Shown one piece after another: positions 31,775 to 43,720 of a stretch of DNA of 64,000 nt (positions within the stretch are counted from its first letter, which is position 1; every line of letters starts with the position of its first letter). A program made the translations under genes and the position numbers. The DNA comes from Drosophila miranda (taxonomy: Eukaryota; Arthropoda; Insecta; Diptera; Drosophilidae), in NCBI RefSeq assembly GCF_003369915.1, contig NC_046677.1, forward strand, positions 10,106,001-10,170,000, given 5' to 3'. The notes below the pieces were generated by a model. That model ran no database searches. It was not told the DNA's origin and worked only from the letters and a program-made list of their open reading frames with translations.

Positions 31775-34700
31775 TTATTGATTCATGGGTGGCATGGGGC
31801 ATATGGTACACTTGGTGCTATCCATAAAATTTGGCGGGCCACCTGCGAAAAGAACACACACAAATGAGTTATTTTATACAGAATTTGGTTCCTATAAAGT
31901 CGATAAAACATTAGTTCTGCATGTGGGTATGGTAAAACTCATCTATTTCTAAACACAGAAAAAGACCTGAGAGACTCGAGACTCAAACTCCTGCTTTGCA
32001 TTGCATTCTGTGGTTTTTCTGGTGGTTTTCGGTAGTGGTTCGGTTCTGCTGCTTCCCTCTTACTTGCTGATCTGTTGATCTGCTGCTTACCATGCATGTG
32101 GTTGAGGTGCCTACTGGCCGCCGCACTGCTATGATGATGATTGTATAGACTGGCCAGCGGTGGCACATTGTACGGCGGTGGTGGTGGCGGCGGCATGGCC
32201 AAAGATTGTTGCTGTTGGAGCTGCTGTTGCTGCTGCTGCTGTTGTTGTTGACTCCGCATGTGCATGTAGGCCGCAGCGGTTGGTGGTGCGGAAAGCTGTA
32301 TGGTGGGTGTGGCGCCTGCAATTGCTGCCTGAGACGTTGCTTGTGTCTGTGTCGGTTGTGGTGGTGGTGTGGGCGTGCTGGGTGGTGTGTGATTTGTGCT
32401 CTGGCAGGGACTGTTCAGATTGCGGGTGACCGCATTATTCGATATCTGCTGTAAGAGGCGACAATCGGCTGCCGTGTAAACCGGCGGCGATGGCTCATGG
32501 TTGGTGTGTTGTGGTTGTTGTTGTTGGTATTGTAAGTGGTGCTGTTGTTGTTGTTGCTGTTGGTGGTGGTGCACCTGTTGTTGCTGCTGCTGCTGATGCA
32601 CATAGCCGCTGTCGCATGACGATATGGAACCTGTTGGATGTGTGTGAAAGTAGGCGTAAAGAAAAAGTTTTGGTCTCCCATTGAAAGTGGGTTTACCCCC
32701 GAAAAAGGGATTCCCATTCAAGGTGTGCGTGTGTCTATACGTGTATGTGTAGGTGTGTGTGTGTGTAGTGTAAGCCACAACCAAATCCAAAAATCCAAAA
32801 CCAACCACCAAAAATAATGGAGGAAATCAAATGCAAGCAGGGGGGACAAGAGTCTAAAGCGCAATCTAACACTTTTCACTAAATGGCAACTAAATTTAAG
32901 CTACAGTTTATATATAGTATATAGCTAATGATTGGAGGGCAGCCGGCATAGATACATACATATAAATACAGTGCACGAATGGACTTGAATATAGACCTTT
33001 AGCCACAAAAGACACGAATAGAGAACATTTCCAAGGAACGTTTTGGTGGATTTTACGATGAAATACTAAAATAGCTTCAGTATTTCTTAAAAGCGATGGA
33101 TTCAATCTCAGAAAACTGATGGTTTAATGGGAAAATATTCGAAAAATATTTCCTAAAATTCCTAAAACTAATTTTTCGGTTTTCGGATCAAGAATACTCA
33201 AATCTTGGAGCTAATAGGAACAATCTGTACATTTAGTACGAGTTTTAGCAACAAAACATCTATTTTTGTGGCTATAACATCCAAAAGCATCCAACATCAT
33301 CTGCACATAGAACTCTAGCATTAATCTTAAGCACTTTACGTGGTGTATATACTATATGTATGCAACTATCTATCGGTTTTTAGTAGCATCTAAAAGCATG
33401 TGGTTTTAGTCCATCTTTGAGTCCCTCTGCAGAGCCTCGACTCACCGGAAGTCACGGATTTGCGCAAGGGTAAGTCACGAAAGGTAGTCACACTACTGCT
33501 CTCCAGCGATAGATCCACCGATGGTAGCGGCGGTGGCGGTGCTGGCGTGTCCGAATGCGAACGCTCATGTATGGCCCGAACGGGCAGCATTATGTTACCT
33601 GAACAGCGGCCAAACAAGAAGATAATTCAACATTAGATAAACATCCGAAGGGTAATCCCCAGCTTAGGATCTACAGATTAGAGATTGTGCATTGTCTGCA
33701 GCCGTACCTGCCGAAGCCAGGCGTCGATGTGAACAGGGACTAGGACTCGGGGTGCACTGAGAGGCGGCCACCACTCCAGCAGCTGTGGCTGGCGATGTGC
33801 CGCCCGTTCCGACGCCCGTGCTCCCTGTCACAGGCGTCGCAAAGCCGTGCGCCGCATGCAGATGATGGAGGGGTGGGATGACTCCGGGAAGCGCTGAGTT
33901 GTGGCGCGGGATGAATGGTTGGTGAGGTCGGATCTTGGATGATTCCGAGAGCGAGAGCATCTTTTTGACGGCCTGCGGCGAGGCCGTTCCGAACTTGGGC
34001 CCGTTGTTCTGCAGCTGCTGGCGCCGCTGGTTGTCGCTGGTGGAGCTCGTCGAGCTGGTGGTGGAGAGGGTGGGCGAACTGGGGTGGCGCTTCCGCAGGG
34101 AGAGGGAGGAGTTGGGCGCCGAACTGGAGCTGGTGTGCGAGTAAATGCTGAGCTGGTCGCCGGCATTCAGACTAGAGCTGCCGGCCCCCATACTCCCAGC
34201 GATGCTTACGCCACCGGCGCCGCCACTGGAGCTGCCTCCGCCGCCACTCCGATGCGAAGTGTTGCCATGGGAAATGCTGCCCGAGTAGGTGGAGCCCTGT
34301 GCGGGCTCGCATTCCAAGGAGAACTTGTGCAGCAGGTCCTCGTCGCTGAGTATCTTCAGGCTGTTGAGGTACGCCTTCACACGGCGCACCATTTGTGCCT
34401 CCTCGAACATCTTTTTAGGATTCGGGGCCGCCGTGGACTTCTTCCTTCGCTTGATCGTCGCCTGGCCCGCGTTGGCGGCTATCACTGTGCCAGCGGCCGC
34501 GTTGCTCTGCGAGGCGGACATCTGATTGAGCGAGAAGAGGGCATTCGAGGGGGACTGCCCCTTGAGCTCCAGGATGGCCAGCAGATCGTAGGGGGAGCTG
34601 CACATGTGCGTCAGCAGGCGCACTTCCTTGGACAGCATTCGCAGCTTCTCAAAGTTGATCAATCCGTCGACACGCGTATCGTTTCCCAGGTGAATAAATG

Positions 34701-37700
34701 TCAGGTCCTTCTTCACAATTGGATAGAATGGGATGATGGGATGCTGGGCCAGTAGCTCCGCGGATACCAGCTGTCGGTACTTGCTCATATTCCGCGAGGG
34801 ATCCATGAGGTCCTGCAGGTCATTGAACAGCCGCTGGTACTTCGAGGGCAGCTTCTCCCACGTGAGCCGCAGCCGCGACACAGCGCCATGCCCCAGTCCC
34901 GAAATGATGGCGAACATGGAGTTGAAGTTCCGACACTCCTTGCAGTGGCGCGCGATTTTGATGAACTGCTTCACGATCTTCATGCGCCGCACGATGTTGT
35001 GCTCGGCACAGATCTCGCTGACAACCCAGAACATCTCGCGATTCACCAGCTCTGAGAATTTGCTGAGCATCGGCACTCCATACTTGGACTGCAGCTCGAA
35101 GAGTTCATCCACGTATTCGGTGGACTCGATCTGGCGGAAGTTGGCAAAGTCCTGAAGCGTCAGCTGAATGGCCAACTCGTAGGCATTCAGGTGGAGGAAA
35201 TGCACACCTGATTCCCGCACCAATTCCAGGGCCAATTCGTCGGGCACTAGGGGCTCCGTGCTGTCGTTTAGCTTTAGATAGTAGCGTGCCGCAAAGCTGA
35301 TTCTTTCGGCGAGATTCTGCAGCTGGTCGGGCAGCCGTCGCTGCTTTACCATTCCGCCCTCGCCCACACTCACTTCGCACAGCGAGAAATTCGAGCTGGG
35401 ATCGTGGATGCCGAACTCCTGGAGTGTCAGCATCACCACCTCATGGGCGGTGGTCTCCTTGTAGATGAGAACGTACTTGCATGTCTGATCCGCCTTGTAG
35501 ACCTTCAGGACGTGCTCCGGGTAGTCGGGGAGCATATGCGACTGCGTGGAGGTCGTGGTAAGCGTTGAGGCTGCCGAGGGGCGATGGTGCAGATGTGCCC
35601 CCAGGTAGTTGACCTGCAGCATGGCCGCACCGTCGCTGCCGCCATCGTAGTTGAGGCTCGTCAGGTCCGGATTCGATTGCGATTGATACAGCCTGCCGCT
35701 GCTGATGCTGGCCACACAGCCATTGATCGAGGACTGGGTGGAGCTGCTGCCCGAGCTGGCGGACGATATCTTGGCCTTGGGACCCGTCTGCGCGGCTGGT
35801 TCGTTCAGCAGCGTGTCCGAGGAGTCGTTGAGGCTGCCCACGTGATGCTGCTGCTTGTTCAAGAGATTCATTTTTGCCAGAGCCTTCTGCAGGCGTCGCT
35901 TGGGCGCCAGAGTCATGAATCCCCCCTTTGTGTCCTGCGGATCGCCGTTGGAGCCCTTTTTCGCTGAGCTATTGTTGACGCTCTGCAGCAGCTGTGCCAT
36001 GAAATTGGAGGCCATGCTCCCGCCCCCGCCACCACTCACTGGCGGCGTCTGGGGCGGGGCACAGTCGGGCTGATCGAGCAGCATATCCACGGAGCTGAGG
36101 CGCACCATGTGGGCACGATTGCTGGCGTTCGTTAGCTCGTCCGTGGTGCTGTCGGACCGGCCGTGCAGCTTGGCAATGTCATTGGCGCAGATGCGTCGCG
36201 GACTGCGCAGAACCTTGAAGCTGCCGCTGCCCGAGGATATGCCGCCAGCGCCCGAGGCACTGCCTCCGCCATGCTCGAGGGCCTGCATGATCTCCTTGAA
36301 GCCCAGCAGATTGCTCTTCACGTTGATGCTCAAGTGCGTGGTGCCCGTGAGGATCTCGTGGGCTCGCTTGCTAGTCACATGATCCAGGGATTGGCCGTTC
36401 ACTTCGTGGATCTGATCGCCCCGCTTGAGGCCCACGTCCTGGGCCTTGGAGCCAGGCTCCACGTGCGAGATGTAGATCCCAACAGCGGCATTCCCAGTGG
36501 CCGCTGCCACGCCCTTCAGCTCGTAGCCGCCAATGATCTGGAAATTGAGGGCCTCGTCGCGGGAAGAGCGCGTCAACGTGCAGCTTCTCATCCGTGCCTT
36601 TGCGGCACAGGCAATGTGGAGGAGTCGCAGCTGACTGAGGAGCTTCTTGCGCTCCAGCAGAGCCTCAAAGATCTCCAAGAACTCCATCATCTCGTGGTCC
36701 GCCTCGAAGTCCGTAAAGTGATTGTTCACCCAAAGGAGGACCACGCGGGTGACACGATCCCGCAGCTCCTGCGTCTTGTGGGAGTCCATTTGCTCCAGGT
36801 CGAACCAATGGAGCAGCTTGGCGGTCACCTCCTGTTGGTTGTGGATGAAAATGCGGTGTGTGAGAAGGAAATCCTCCACATAGGTGGGATCTGTCATGGA
36901 GTTTTCCTCCACGAGCTGCTGCAGCAGTCGCTCGGGGGTGCCACGGATGACCACATGGCCACGTTTCATGTTCAGCGAGGCAGCCGCACTTGTCATTGAT
37001 CCGCCGGTAGCCTCTGCACCACTGCCGCCAATGGACCGCAGCTCCGTGACCATTACGATCCGTCCCTGCTCGTCCTCGTGGCGGCGTGTGTTCTCCTCGC
37101 CCTGGTGCTGGATGCGATAATAGTCCGTCTGTGTGATGCACACGAATTGGCAGTCATCGCACTTGGTGCGCATCACTCCGCGATGGTAGAGCTTGTCCAT
37201 CGTCGGCAGGATCCCGAAGGAGTCGCCCATCTGCAGCTCCTCGCGTGTCCCGTTCGCATGTTCGATCTCCACCGCTCCATTGATCAGCACCGACCACGAA
37301 TCGAGTTCCTCGCCATCCGACATGACCACAGTGCCGGCCTTGTCCACCACAGCGAAGACCATCACGGAGCAGAGGGCCCGCCGCACGGCCAGGGTGATGT
37401 TCGTAAAGGCCTTCAGGCCTTGGGTGAACTCCAACAGAATCTCCACATCGTCTTCGCTGCGCTCCGAGGGATCCTTTTCCAAACAATCTCGCACGGCATC
37501 CCGCACATTTAGACTCTGAATCGAAGGGCGAAAAACATATTCAATTAGAGAGCGAATCGAATGAAATGTATGGGATTTTCTCTTCAATTATGATATGACC
37601 ATCACTCACATCCATACTCTCTGCGAGATCCTCCTCGTCGGAGTCCACAACGGACTCCACCAGGCCGGAGAGATCAATCTCTTCGGCCTCCAGCGATGAG

Positions 37701-37960
37701 GCATAGTTTGAGGCCATGGTATCGCTGCCGCTGTACGCAGAACTAGTGTCACTCGAATGCGATCCTCGGTTGCATTTTTGATGCAGCTCCGGACGATTGA
37801 TGGCCGTGCTGCCCACAACCCCCCCTCCCGACGTGGCTGTGGTGCTTGTGGGTGGATACTGAATGAAAGGAGACTCGAGTTAATCGATGAACAATAGCCA
37901 TATCTTCTGCCGACAGACACAACCACTCACATGATGTCTGATATGATGATATGGATCCAT
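31775..37960 (-). CDS. Gef26: PDZ-GEF / dizzy, Rap1 guanine nucleotide exchange factor
   Basis: Six coding exons on the minus strand: 37960-37931, 37858-37610, 37515-33708, 33598-33446, 32630-32091 and 31842-31775. All are GT-AG and in phase, 1615 residues. It starts MDPYHHIRHH. Domains in order: cyclic-nucleotide-binding-like fold (about 140-225), RasGEF-N (about 285-400), PDZ (about 423-495, with GLKRGDQIHEVNGQSL), Ras-association (about 753-840) and RasGEF/CDC25 (about 850-1080, with NFNSMFAIISGL and PSRNMSKYRQL). A Ser/Gly/Gln/Pro-rich tail follows. This is the RAPGEF2/6 family. It loads GTP onto Rap1 at the plasma membrane and acts in cell adhesion, migration and MAPK signalling. A 5' UTR exon acceptor lies at 38080. 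The final coding exon gives a short Cys-containing end (CTICPMPPMNQ). Reading through the 32090 donor instead gives a 50-residue alternative end stopping at 31939. Confidence 0.93.
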
Positions 37961-38079
37961 GAGGCGCGTTGCTTCTGCTGCTGCTGCTGCTAGTGCGGGC
38001 CGCAGACGATGCTACGGCATGCCACCACCTCCCGCCGGATATGTGATATGTGAATGTGGACTCTAGACCCAACGTTTAG

Positions 38080-40531
38080 CTGTAAGTAAAGTTAAGGTTT
38101 ATAATTAGTACATAATGTGCGTCTTTATCTACAAATCTGCTCTGAATTTCATGGGCGGAAAAGACCAAAGAAGCTTCAGAAGTAGAATTCTTCTGCGTTC
38201 GACAGCCAACTCTATTCAATAATCGAAATGCCATTCGATACAAGACTTAACAAATGGCTAATTCATCATATTCGGTAATAGAACTCACTTTTTTTGGAAC
38301 ATATAGACCCTCAGAAGACAGAAACCCTCTTAAAACATCTTTAAAGAAAGATCCCCCAAAAGAAATCCCCAATGTCCAAGGTTTTAGCTGGGAAACAAAA
38401 ATAAATAGACCGGCAAGAGTCCAATTTTAAACCAATTTTCCTACTACCCATTTTTACAGAAAGATCCACAAAAGATATCATAAATCTCTGGCACAAAACA
38501 AAGCCCCACGTAAAAGAGAGTACGAAATCTTTTTGCTAAAACAAAACAAAAATTGCTGTGAGATTTTGTTGGTCAATTTTTAGTTAGGTTTTTGATTTTA
38601 GGTTTTTTGTTTCAAGTCTTTTGTTGCGGCTTTTTGTGTTACTTTTTGTTAGGGGCTTTGGCTATTTACAGGGTACCAGTTGGGGGTAATATTTTGAGTA
38701 GATGTTTGGAAACTCAGAAATGGAAAGCACTAAAAGCTGTTCAAAGCAGTCTCAGAGATATATAATTAAAATCTTGCTCAGAGACGTATATTGAAAATAA
38801 TGTTTTTGTATGAGAACTTCTCTGTTTCAGTAGATATTCCACTTGGTAATTAAAACTATATACAACACCATATAGAACATTCAGAATTTATCTCTTGGGT
38901 GTTTCTAAATAGTCCCACAAATGTTTATAAAATCGGATCATTATATCGCTTAGTTTTCATAAGAATGATTGATCTTAAGCCACATTTTTGTAGTAAAAAG
39001 TGTTATTTAATATGTTTATCACTTTATCATATAACATTAATAGAAATTATCCCCCTGGCTAGGGTATCAAAATCATCGACACCTGAAGCTAATCTCTTTT
39101 TTCACCTTTTTTTTGTTGCTTTTGTTTCAGTTTTTGTTGTTGCTTTTGTTTCCCCGTACCAAGCTCACACTTTCATTTTCTGCAACAACAAAACCTAAAA
39201 CAAAAAACAGACACAAAAACAATGTTGCTAATAAATTGAGCCGAATGAGTGAAAGAGAGGGCAATCAAATTCTCATGCAATTGAGTCTGCGCTGCCGACG
39301 GCTAAGCAGCGACGTTGAACTGCTGCGCTACTCGTAGGTATATCTATCCGTGTGTGTGTGTGTGGGAGCCAAAGCTGCAGCTGCTACTGTACGTAGATGT
39401 GTGTTAGTGGGCTTGATTGTTCGTTCGAGCGTGTGTGTGTGTGTATGTGTCTGTGGGGGCGAAGAGCGACACAAAAAAATAATAAAACCAAATAAATTGT
39501 AGGCGACGACTTCCGTTCGCTCGTTCGGCGGGGGATAAGAGCGAATAATAATAAGAGCAGTTGCAAAATCAAAGTGTAATAAATAAAACACACTTTGCAC
39601 CACGCACACAAACACAGATGCATAGGGGCTCACACACAGACACTAAATATGGGCGTGTTTTTGTACAGTTCAATGATTTTGATACAGGGGGAGCGCGACC
39701 ATCCACGAGTCTTTTGAAGATACATCTATATCTATATATTGCACTATCCGTCCTTCTGCTGCACTGTCTATAATTATACGCACATTTCTCTTTTTTTCTT
39801 CCTCCGCTGTTTCTCTTTTGCCCGCTGCCCTTTGCGTACACTCTTTGGCATAAAGAAATTTCAGGCAGCAGCAGCACCACCACCGTGTGTGTGTATTGGT
39901 ATTGTGCTGCGCATTGTTGGAATTTTTTTTGTATGCTTTCCACTGAATTTGTTCGCACGAATATTGGCCGAAAATGCCTTCGATCTTTATAGATTTTCCG
40001 ATCGCAGCCCGTTGGCTGGTGGGTTATGGGTATGATATTGCACTTGAAATGATATTAATGGTTCGAAAATGCCATTTAACTTAGAAAAAAAATTCTCGGT
40101 GGCGTCTCTCTCTCGTCGGTGGTGACTGGCGGTCTTAGCCCACTGAAGCCCCCTCTATTTAAATAGTTCAACTACTTGAGGTAAATGGCGGAAAATATTA
40201 CTGATTGTAAATTCTTCTTGAGGATTCATGACATCTCTCCTCTGAACTTAAAAAAACCACGATATTTTTCAGCTGAAGTGCGCTAAAATGATTAAATTTT
40301 CATTATTTTTAGTGGAAAATTGAAATACCCCCTTGGCTTGCAATGGGTTAATCGTTCTCCGTCGAGGATTGGAAACCATATTCCTCGATTTTGATATTCC
40401 GCTGAATATTACTGGCTAGATAGAACATTTAGCAATGCCCACATAATTATATCCGATTAATTAACCTATTCTCAACTTGACTGGTTTATTTTAAACACTT
40501 GCTTTTGTTGCATTTTGCGTAAAAAGAGGGG
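38080..40531. other. Gef26 upstream intron / intergenic DNA
   Basis: Lies beyond the 5' UTR acceptor of Gef26 (minus strand). AT-rich, with TG microsatellites at 39348-39363 and 39430-39450. No coding region is supported; a 5' UTR exon of Gef26 may be present but cannot be placed. Confidence 0.45.
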
Positions 40532-40544
40532 TTAGCGAAAAATG

Positions 40545-41060
40545 TTCGAAAAATTCCACACCATCGTCTCGACGGGCATCTCGGCGGGCGCCTTCAGTTC
40601 ACCGGACTCAGGATTGGGGCCACCGAAATCCATCATAGTGCTGGTTACAAATTCAAAATGCAGCCGCCACTTGACATCGACGAGGTCGGTACGGAATGTG
40701 GGCGTCACGTGGAGGGGAATGGGCACCACCACCTGCGTCTGCAGTGTGGCATAGCACACCTGATGCGTGGTGGCGATGGTCGAGAGTTTGCCTGTAGGCG
40801 CTGGTGTGTCCTTCTCCCGGGCACTGCCCGAAGTGGCCGATCTGTGCATACTGTCGACCGCAACGCCGCTGGCTATGCTGGCCAGGTCGAAGGATTGGAT
40901 GGAAGAGGCATCGTCCCCGACAGACGACTGCGACTGTGACAGGGCCTGTGCCGGCTGTGGACGGATAGGAAGCTCCTGCTGCTGCAGCTTCATCGAGAAC
41001 TGGACGCAGCGCACCTGACAGCCATCAAAGTCCAGGCAGCCAACTATGTCCTCGACCAGC
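40545..41060 (-). pseudogene. Rgp1-like gene fragment (C-terminal part)
   Basis: The minus-strand frame contains VPIPLHVTPTFRTDLVDVKW and, 10 codons further, FEFVTS, typical of the C-terminal domain of Rgp1, the partner of Ric1 in the Golgi Rab6 exchange factor. Upstream in the frame, DIVGCLDFDGCQVRCVQFSM resembles the preceding part of that family. The similarity ends at about 40550, where the last residues differ and a stop follows at 40532. No N-terminal Rgp1 is present in the window. The frame runs on to 41473, but beyond about 41060 it is antisense of an ALiX fragment, so the join is artificial. This is a partial genomic duplicate rather than a gene. Confidence 0.65.
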
Positions 41061-42150
41061 TTATAGGCGGATTTGAACAGGCTATCGAGGCCGATAAGGT
41101 TGTGCGCCAGAAGTTCGAAGCCAATCAGAATGGCATCCAGCTGCTTTCTATGTCCCTTGAGGAGATCCAGCAATCGCTGCCTTCGGCTAGCGGCAGCGTG
41201 GATCCAAACTGCTCCAGCGTGCAGCGGCTCAAGCAGCTGATGGAGGATGTGGAGACCATCAAAGCCGAGCGCGATGCCATCGAATCGGAGCTCAAGTCGG
41301 CCTCGTTCGACATGAAGAACGAGTTCTTGCTTGCTCTGCAAAAGGATGAGGCTATCGACGAGCCCGCCTTGTCGTTGTCGCGCATTGGGCAGGTCCTGAA
41401 TCCTTTGCAGCAGCAGGTGAGGGAGAGCGTCGACCGTCAGCAGTCCCTGGTGGCAGACATTCAGAGCGCCCATGGAGCTTTCGTCTCGGAGACGGGAAGC
41501 TGTGGCAGCTCGCGCGACACCCTCTACCAGGAGCTGGCCACTGCCTACTATAGCTACATTGAGCTGTCGGGCAATCTCCAGGAGGGAACTAAATTCTACA
41601 ACGACCTCACCCAGCTGCTGGTCGTATTCCAGAACAAGATCAGCGACTTTGTGTTTGCCCGCAAAACGGAAAAGGAGGAGCTCATGAAGGACCTAACTAC
41701 AGCGTCGAGCCGACAAGCTTGCCCGGCTACGCCCTCTCTGCCCTCGCACTATGCCTCCACCTCGGGTAGTGGCAGCGGTAGGTACAGTCATTCCCTAACA
41801 GAGTTTGATAATACATTTTGTTTTTTCGCACATCCGACAGACATTCCATCCAATGCCAGGCATGCCAGTGTAATATGGCGACCAGCCAGGAGTGCCATAT
41901 CCAGCGTATGTGCCGCCACCGATGCCCCAGAGCTTCAATCCATACGCCACGCTCCCATATCGAGGCAGTAAGTACTGAGAATCGATGGAATTTGTATCCC
42001 CACTTATGTGAATTCTTTTCACTTGCAGATTATCAGTATCCGGGAGGCTATCCACAAGGACCACCACCTGGGCACTATGGCACCTATCCTGGCAGCTATG
42101 CTCCTCAACAGCAAGGCGGCTATCCCAACCAGAAGCCACCAGGATGGTAA
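41060..42150 (+). pseudogene. ALiX (PDCD6IP/Bro1) C-terminal half, broken copy
   Basis: The plus-strand frame from about 41060 reads GFEQAIEADKVVRQKF and continues through the second arm of the V domain (AYYSYIELSGNLQEGTKFYN). The Bro1 domain and first half are absent and no start codon fits. A short intron is retained (donor GGTAGGTAC near 41780, acceptor GACAG ending at 41839). The following proline-rich exon contains an in-frame TAA after PMPGMPV, then the family tail (YVPPPMPQSF). After another intron (donor GTAAGTACT at 41968) comes YPGGYPQGPPPG and a stop at 42150. ALiX is an ESCRT-associated adaptor. Retained introns indicate a DNA-level duplicate, not a retrocopy. The stop and missing N-terminal half make it a pseudogene. 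Confidence 0.8.
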
Positions 42151-42433
42151 ACTGCATCTAACCCGTATTTATAGCCACACTGTGGTTTAACCAAGGTCTC
42201 TTCCATGAGTCCCGGATCGTAGAGAAGCGGCAATTGGTGGTCATGGCATTTAATGCTCTGTGTTCTTTTTCTGTTTCGGCTTTCGTTCGTTTGCTTGCAA
42301 TTGTATCATACATGTTGATGGCTTCTTGGATTTTAATCTCATATATGCAACAAAAATATTATCACGTATCACAATAAAAGTTTTTAGTGCTATTACGCCT
42401 CGCCCTGTCTCAGTCTCCGAAAGAACTCTCGTT

Positions 42434-42763
42434 TCATGCCCGCAATGGTGCGTGGGGCACGCATACTGCTGATGAGCAGTTCCAATGTGGAGCTGATCGG
42501 CAAACTCTCAGCAGCAGTCTCGTCTCTGTTTGCAGCCGCTTCGAGTTGGACTCCAGCAAGAGCTTGTATTCCTCCTTGGGCATCACCTCCAGGGGGCGAA
42601 CGGTGAGACGCACTCTTGTGAGGAGCTCCCTATAGTTGGATTGAGTCAAGTAATCGGTTTCCCACTGCTTCCGTTTGTGCTGCCTGCTGGAACTGGGCAA
42701 ACAGTTCGCTGGGCGTCGAGGATATGTCCTCCAGTTGATTGGGATTCAGTAGAATCATATTTA
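42434..42763 (-). pseudogene. Unrecognised protein-coding fragment
   Basis: The minus strand has protein-like composition with a frame switch. One frame reads LNPNQLEDISSTPSELFAQF at the start, another NYRELLTRVRLTVRPLEVMP in the middle, and a third TLELLISSMRAPRTIAGMKR at the end. Each looks like authentic coding sequence in codon use, with frame shifts between, so it is probably another decayed gene piece. I do not know the parent gene. Confidence 0.4.
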
Positions 42764-42859
42764 TTTTAGGAATTTTGTAAGTTGAAAATAAAAAGTCTTA
42801 TGTTGATGGAAATGTTGATGAAATTAAACGAGGATTCTTTAGAAAAATCCATTTTTTTT

Positions 42860-43720
42860 GGTTCTACTCCATATCGTCTGGCACCTCGTCAAATGCAACC
42901 GGCAGTGTCTGGGACCATGAGGCCACCGATGTCTTCGGCGACAATGGTTCAGTCGTCGTTGGGGTCCAGATGAGCTTCCCAAGGATCTTATCCATCTGCT
43001 ACTGGTTGATCTGGGGATCCTGCTCGGTGTTCAGATCTAAGGGATTGCCCACGGTCCTCTTCTTGGCACGCTCTGCACTGCGCTCCACGAACTCGTCGTA
43101 GATCTTATCCTCCACAAAGGTGCGAGAGCCGGCACAGCAGTTCTGGCCCATGTTGAAGAAGAGGCCGAATTGGGCCGTCTCCACGGATAGAGTCAGAAAG
43201 GATAATGTTGGGGGACTTTCCACCCAACTCCAGGGTCACGCGCTTCAGGTTCGTGTGGCCGGATGAGCTTGGCTAGGGCAGCGCCGGCCACATTGACTGG
43301 CTGGCTTTAGGAAGATGGTGTTACCGGTAGCCAGTGTGGGTCCCAGCTTCCAGGCCTTCATCAGAATGGGGAAGTTCCAGCGAATGATCAGTCGGCAAAA
43401 TAGCGCAGATTCTTGATGGCCCTTGGGAGATCCATATCCAGCGTTGGTCTTCTCTGTGGTCGGATTGTTGCTCCGGGGTGGTCTGGGGGCTGAGGCAGCG
43501 CGGAATAGTGGGCCACAACTGCGCCAAAGGGCGCCGCTGGCCGTCCACGGGAAAATCTCCCCCACAAATCCAATTGAGATGGCAGTGCTTCGATAAGTCG
43601 CGACAGCTGCTCGCTGGTGGTGGCAGTTTCTCAATATCTTGGGCGCACGTTTTTCCAACGAGCTGGCAGCTCTTGGACTCAGGCGTCTACCACTTTTAGG
43701 GCTGCCAACTCGTGCAACTA
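42860..43720 (-). pseudogene. Mitochondrial-type aldehyde dehydrogenase (Aldh) pseudogene
   Basis: Read on the minus strand, pieces of an ALDH2-like enzyme appear in order. [10 protein letters not shown] (about 43420) comes first, then [20 protein letters not shown]. After an internal deletion of the NAD-binding middle come [14 protein letters not shown] and [20 protein letters not shown] (catalytic Cys region; the family has QCCCAGS). The next segment ends in an in-frame TAG after EQDPQINQ, followed by a recognisable QMDKILG. There are several frameshifts, so no enzyme can be made. In the living gene the product oxidises acetaldehyde in mitochondria. The parent Aldh is elsewhere in the genome. 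Confidence 0.82.

Noticed and set aside
40532-41473. A 313-codon minus-strand frame as a real gene
   Set aside because: Only the first about 170 codons from the 3' side resemble Rgp1; the rest is the reverse of the ALiX fragment.
42970-43225. Aldh as a working gene
   Set aside because: In-frame stop, frameshifts and an internal deletion of the cofactor-binding region.
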